A DNA stretch of 64,000 bases from an uncultured Ruminiclostridium sp. (GTDB lineage: Bacteria; Bacillota; Clostridia; Oscillospirales; Ruminococcaceae), in NCBI GenBank assembly GCA_947627695.1, contig CANQXF010000003.1, forward strand, positions 62,001 through 126,000, given 5' to 3'. Each line of letters opens with the position of its first letter. Positions within the stretch are counted from its first letter, which is position 1. Position numbers and translations under genes: made by a program. The notes under the pieces are model-generated. The model worked only from the letters and a program-made list of their open reading frames with translations, did not search any database and was not told the DNA's origin. This document shows, one piece after another, positions 62,195 through 64,000 of the stretch.

Positions 62195-63040
62195 TTATTT
62201 TTTGTAAACCTCATTACATTTTTCTTTCAGAACACGCCCGTCCCTTAATAAATCGTGAAGACGCTGATAATCGTCATCACGCAAGGCGTCTCTGTACTCG
62301 GTTATACTGTTAAGTATCTGGTCTATTTCATTTAAAAGTGCATTTTTATTGTGCAGGAAAAGACTGGTCCACATATTTTCATTTAGCTTTGCTACTCTTG
62401 TAAGGTCTAAAAAGCTGCCGGCTGAGAAACCGTTGAAATCAAGCACAGACGGACTTTTTACATATGCGTTTGAAACTATGTGAGCCAATTGCGAGGTATA
62501 AGCGATAACCTGATCGTGCTTTTCAGGTGTTGCAGTCACTACGTTACCGAATCCAATGCTTCCCGCAAGTGTAGAAAGCAGATCTATCGCAATTTGCGGC
62601 GTATTTTCGCTTGGAGTTATTATAAAACTTGCATTATCAAAGAGATCATCGGTAGAATAATCAAAACCGCTGAACTCACGCCCTGCCATTGGATGAGTTC
62701 CCACGAAAACGACGCCTTTTTCATCTAAAATCGGTGAGCATACGTCAACTATGGATTTCTTTACGCCGCAGGTGTCGATAACAATGCTGCCTTTTCTGAA
62801 TTTGTCTGCATTTTCTTTTACGAACCTGCATATTGCTTCAGGGTAAAGGCAGATTATGGACAAATTGGCGTCGCCCAATCTTTCTGTGGATACCGCTTCG
62901 TCTATAGCATTTTGCTCCAGTGCCTTTCTGACAGTGTTTTCATCGCTGTCTATTCCCATTACATGGTGAAAGGTGTGCTTTTTCAGGCATTTGCATATAC
63001 TGCCTCCGATAAGTCCAAGACCGACAACAACGATATTCAT
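62195..63040 (-). CDS. tyrA: Prephenate dehydrogenase
   Basis: This 281-residue NAD(P)-dependent enzyme makes 4-hydroxyphenylpyruvate from prephenate in tyrosine synthesis. It has the Rossmann motif VVGLGLIGGSICK, THPMAGREFSGF with the catalytic histidine, and a helical dimerisation domain (SGFLDLTRVAKLN-like stretch in the middle). It lacks a C-terminal ACT domain, so tyrosine feedback through that domain is not expected. It stands between sigG and the membrane protein gene. Confidence 0.93.
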   Translation of the reverse strand: MNIVVVGLGLIGGSICKCLKKHTFHHVMGIDSDENTVRKALEQNAIDEAVSTERLGDANLSIICLYPEAICRFVKENADKFRKGSIVIDTCGVKKSIVDVCSPILDEKGVVFVGTHPMAGREFSGFDYSTDDLFDNASFIITPSENTPQIAIDLLSTLAGSIGFGNVVTATPEKHDQVIAYTSQLAHIVSNAYVKSPSVLDFNGFSAGSFLDLTRVAKLNENMWTSLFLHNKNALLNEIDQILNSITEYRDALRDDDYQRLHDLLRDGRVLKEKCNEVYKK

Positions 63041-63075
63041 TTATCATCATATCCTTTCTTTTTAAGGATTTTACA

Positions 63076-63114
63076 AAAATAAAAGACAGCATTAAATATA
63101 CTGTCTTTTATTTT
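63076..63114. terminator. Terminator after sigG
   Basis: AAAATAAAAGACAG pairs with CTGTCTTTTATTTT over a loop of about 11 bases. On the minus strand it follows the sigG stop and runs into T-rich sequence, separating sigG from tyrA. Confidence 0.75.
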
Positions 63115-63135
63115 AACATATTTTGCTCAAAAAGT

Positions 63136-63906
63136 CTATATCTGACTTTTAATTTTATTTAAAGCCCCTTTTTCCAATCTGGAAACCTGAGCCTGACTTA
63201 TCCCTATTTCATTTGCAACTTCCACCTGTGTTTTGCCTTGAAAAAATCTTAAATTCAATATCTTTTTTTCACGCTGCCCCAAATTTATGATCGCATCTTT
63301 TAGGGCTATTTCATTCAGCCAGTTTGTATCATTATTCTTATCGCCTACCTGGTCCATTACATATACGGTATCTCCCGATTCGGAAAAAACGGGCTCATAC
63401 AGAGAAATAGGCTCTGTTATTGCCTCAAGAGCAATCACAACGTCCTGACGTTTGGCGTTTATTTCTTTTGCGATTTCTTCTATTGTCGGCTCGGAGGAAC
63501 CTTCGGACGTAAGCTTTTCTTTTGCCTGCATCGCTTTATACGCAAGGTCACGCAGGGACCTTGAAATTCTCATTGAACTGTTGTCCCTCAAAAAACGTCT
63601 GATCTCGCCTATTATCATCGGAACAGCGTATGTGCTGAACCGCACGTTGAGAGAAAGATCGAAATTATCAATGGCTTTTATCAAACCAATCACGCCCACT
63701 TGAAAAAGATCGTCTGGATTTTCTCCTCTGCCCGAAAAGCGTTGTATAACGCTTAAAACGAGCCGCAGATTGCCTTTTATCAACTCATCTCTGGCTGAGG
63801 CGTCGCCTTCTTTTATTTTTTTCAGCAGCTCGGTTTTTTCGCTTTCCTTCAGAACTTTCAGCTTTGATGTATTTACCCCGCTTATTTCTACTTTATTATA
63901 GTACAA
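63136..63906 (-). CDS. sigG: Sporulation sigma factor SigG
   Basis: The 256-residue protein starts, by my choice, at the TTG at 63906, 8 bases after AAGGAG, giving MYYNKVEISGVNTSKL, which aligns with the N terminus of B. subtilis SigG (NKVEICGVDTSKL). Region 2 (GNLRLVLSVIQRFSGRGENP, DDLFQVGVIGLIKAIDNFD), region 3 and region 4 (FFQGKTQVEVANEIGISQAQ) are complete. It drives late forespore transcription. The presence of sigG and spoVS implies an endospore former. sigF or spoIIG neighbours are outside the window. Confidence 0.95.
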   Translation of the reverse strand: MYYNKVEISGVNTSKLKVLKESEKTELLKKIKEGDASARDELIKGNLRLVLSVIQRFSGRGENPDDLFQVGVIGLIKAIDNFDLSLNVRFSTYAVPMIIGEIRRFLRDNSSMRISRSLRDLAYKAMQAKEKLTSEGSSEPTIEEIAKEINAKRQDVVIALEAITEPISLYEPVFSESGDTVYVMDQVGDKNNDTNWLNEIALKDAIINLGQREKKILNLRFFQGKTQVEVANEIGISQAQVSRLEKGALNKIKSQI

Positions 63907-64000
63907 AATAATCACTCCTTGCCGCTTTTCTAAAAAAAGTATGGACAAGGAGCAATTCATTATTCTTGGTAATTTCTTCTAACCTGCTTATTTAATTGCA

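Overview
The window looks like chromosomal DNA of an anaerobic, endospore-forming Clostridia bacterium, most likely a Ruminococcus-like member of the Oscillospiraceae. The evidence is an [FeFe]-hydrogenase maturase (HydF), sporulation genes (sigG, spoVS, a YlmC/YmxH-type gene), rubrerythrin, ClpC, moderately AT-rich DNA and Firmicutes-style AGGAGG ribosome binding sites. The species call is inference; there is no rRNA in the window. No tRNA gene or CRISPR array was seen.

Layout. 1-13.4 kb: hydF (cut by the left edge) and metA on the minus strand. Then come plus-strand genes: a GH2 beta-galactosidase, ppa-maf, a DUF624-like membrane protein, a PHP phosphoesterase, malic enzyme, a TSCPD protein, ruvX, a frameshifted GNAT acetyltransferase, a PRC-barrel protein, and rpsB-tsf. 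13.4-18 kb, minus strand: aconitase and isocitrate dehydrogenase (citrate to 2-oxoglutarate), a hydrolase and a flavin reductase-like protein. 18-30 kb, plus strand: two exported GHL10-type proteins, the second fused to a peptidoglycan amidase; purA; ymdB-spoVS; a three-gene zinc-ribbon/TIM44/SPFH membrane set; a radical SAM protein; and rubrerythrin.

30-42.3 kb is the accessory island and the most interesting part. It is an NHLP/Nif11-type peptide secretion locus. It has a C39-peptidase ABC exporter, a second ABC exporter, a very short HlyD-like protein, and three intact double-glycine precursor peptides plus one decayed one. These sit among regulators of the partner-switching type: a stand-alone STAS protein, a sensor-PP2C phosphatase-HATPase kinase protein broken by a stop and a frameshift, an ECF-like sigma factor preceded by an overlapping leader-like small protein, and a methyltransferase fused to a second STAS domain. 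A zeta-toxin pseudogene with its possible antitoxin is embedded in it. No lanthipeptide, YcaO or radical SAM modification enzyme lies within the locus and the intact precursor cores have no cysteine. My reading is that the products are small exported peptides, possibly methylated, under STAS/kinase/phosphatase control, and that the locus is partly decaying.

42.3-57 kb is mostly minus-strand housekeeping: an AlgX-like/MBOAT pair for polysaccharide O-acetylation, an RNase M5-like TOPRIM protein, holA, a ComEC-like channel protein, a HIT protein, alaS, an orphan substrate-binding lipoprotein, a DUF815 ATPase, dusB, typA, and an unannotated-looking 47-residue Cys/Asn-rich peptide. 57-64 kb holds clpC, a DUF1624-like membrane acyltransferase, the rpsF-ssb-rpsR operon, a membrane protein, tyrA and sigG.

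Sigma-A promoters given here are hexamer matches with 17-bp spacing read by eye. Single-base frameshifts could be real decay or assembly error except where several lesions occur in one gene.
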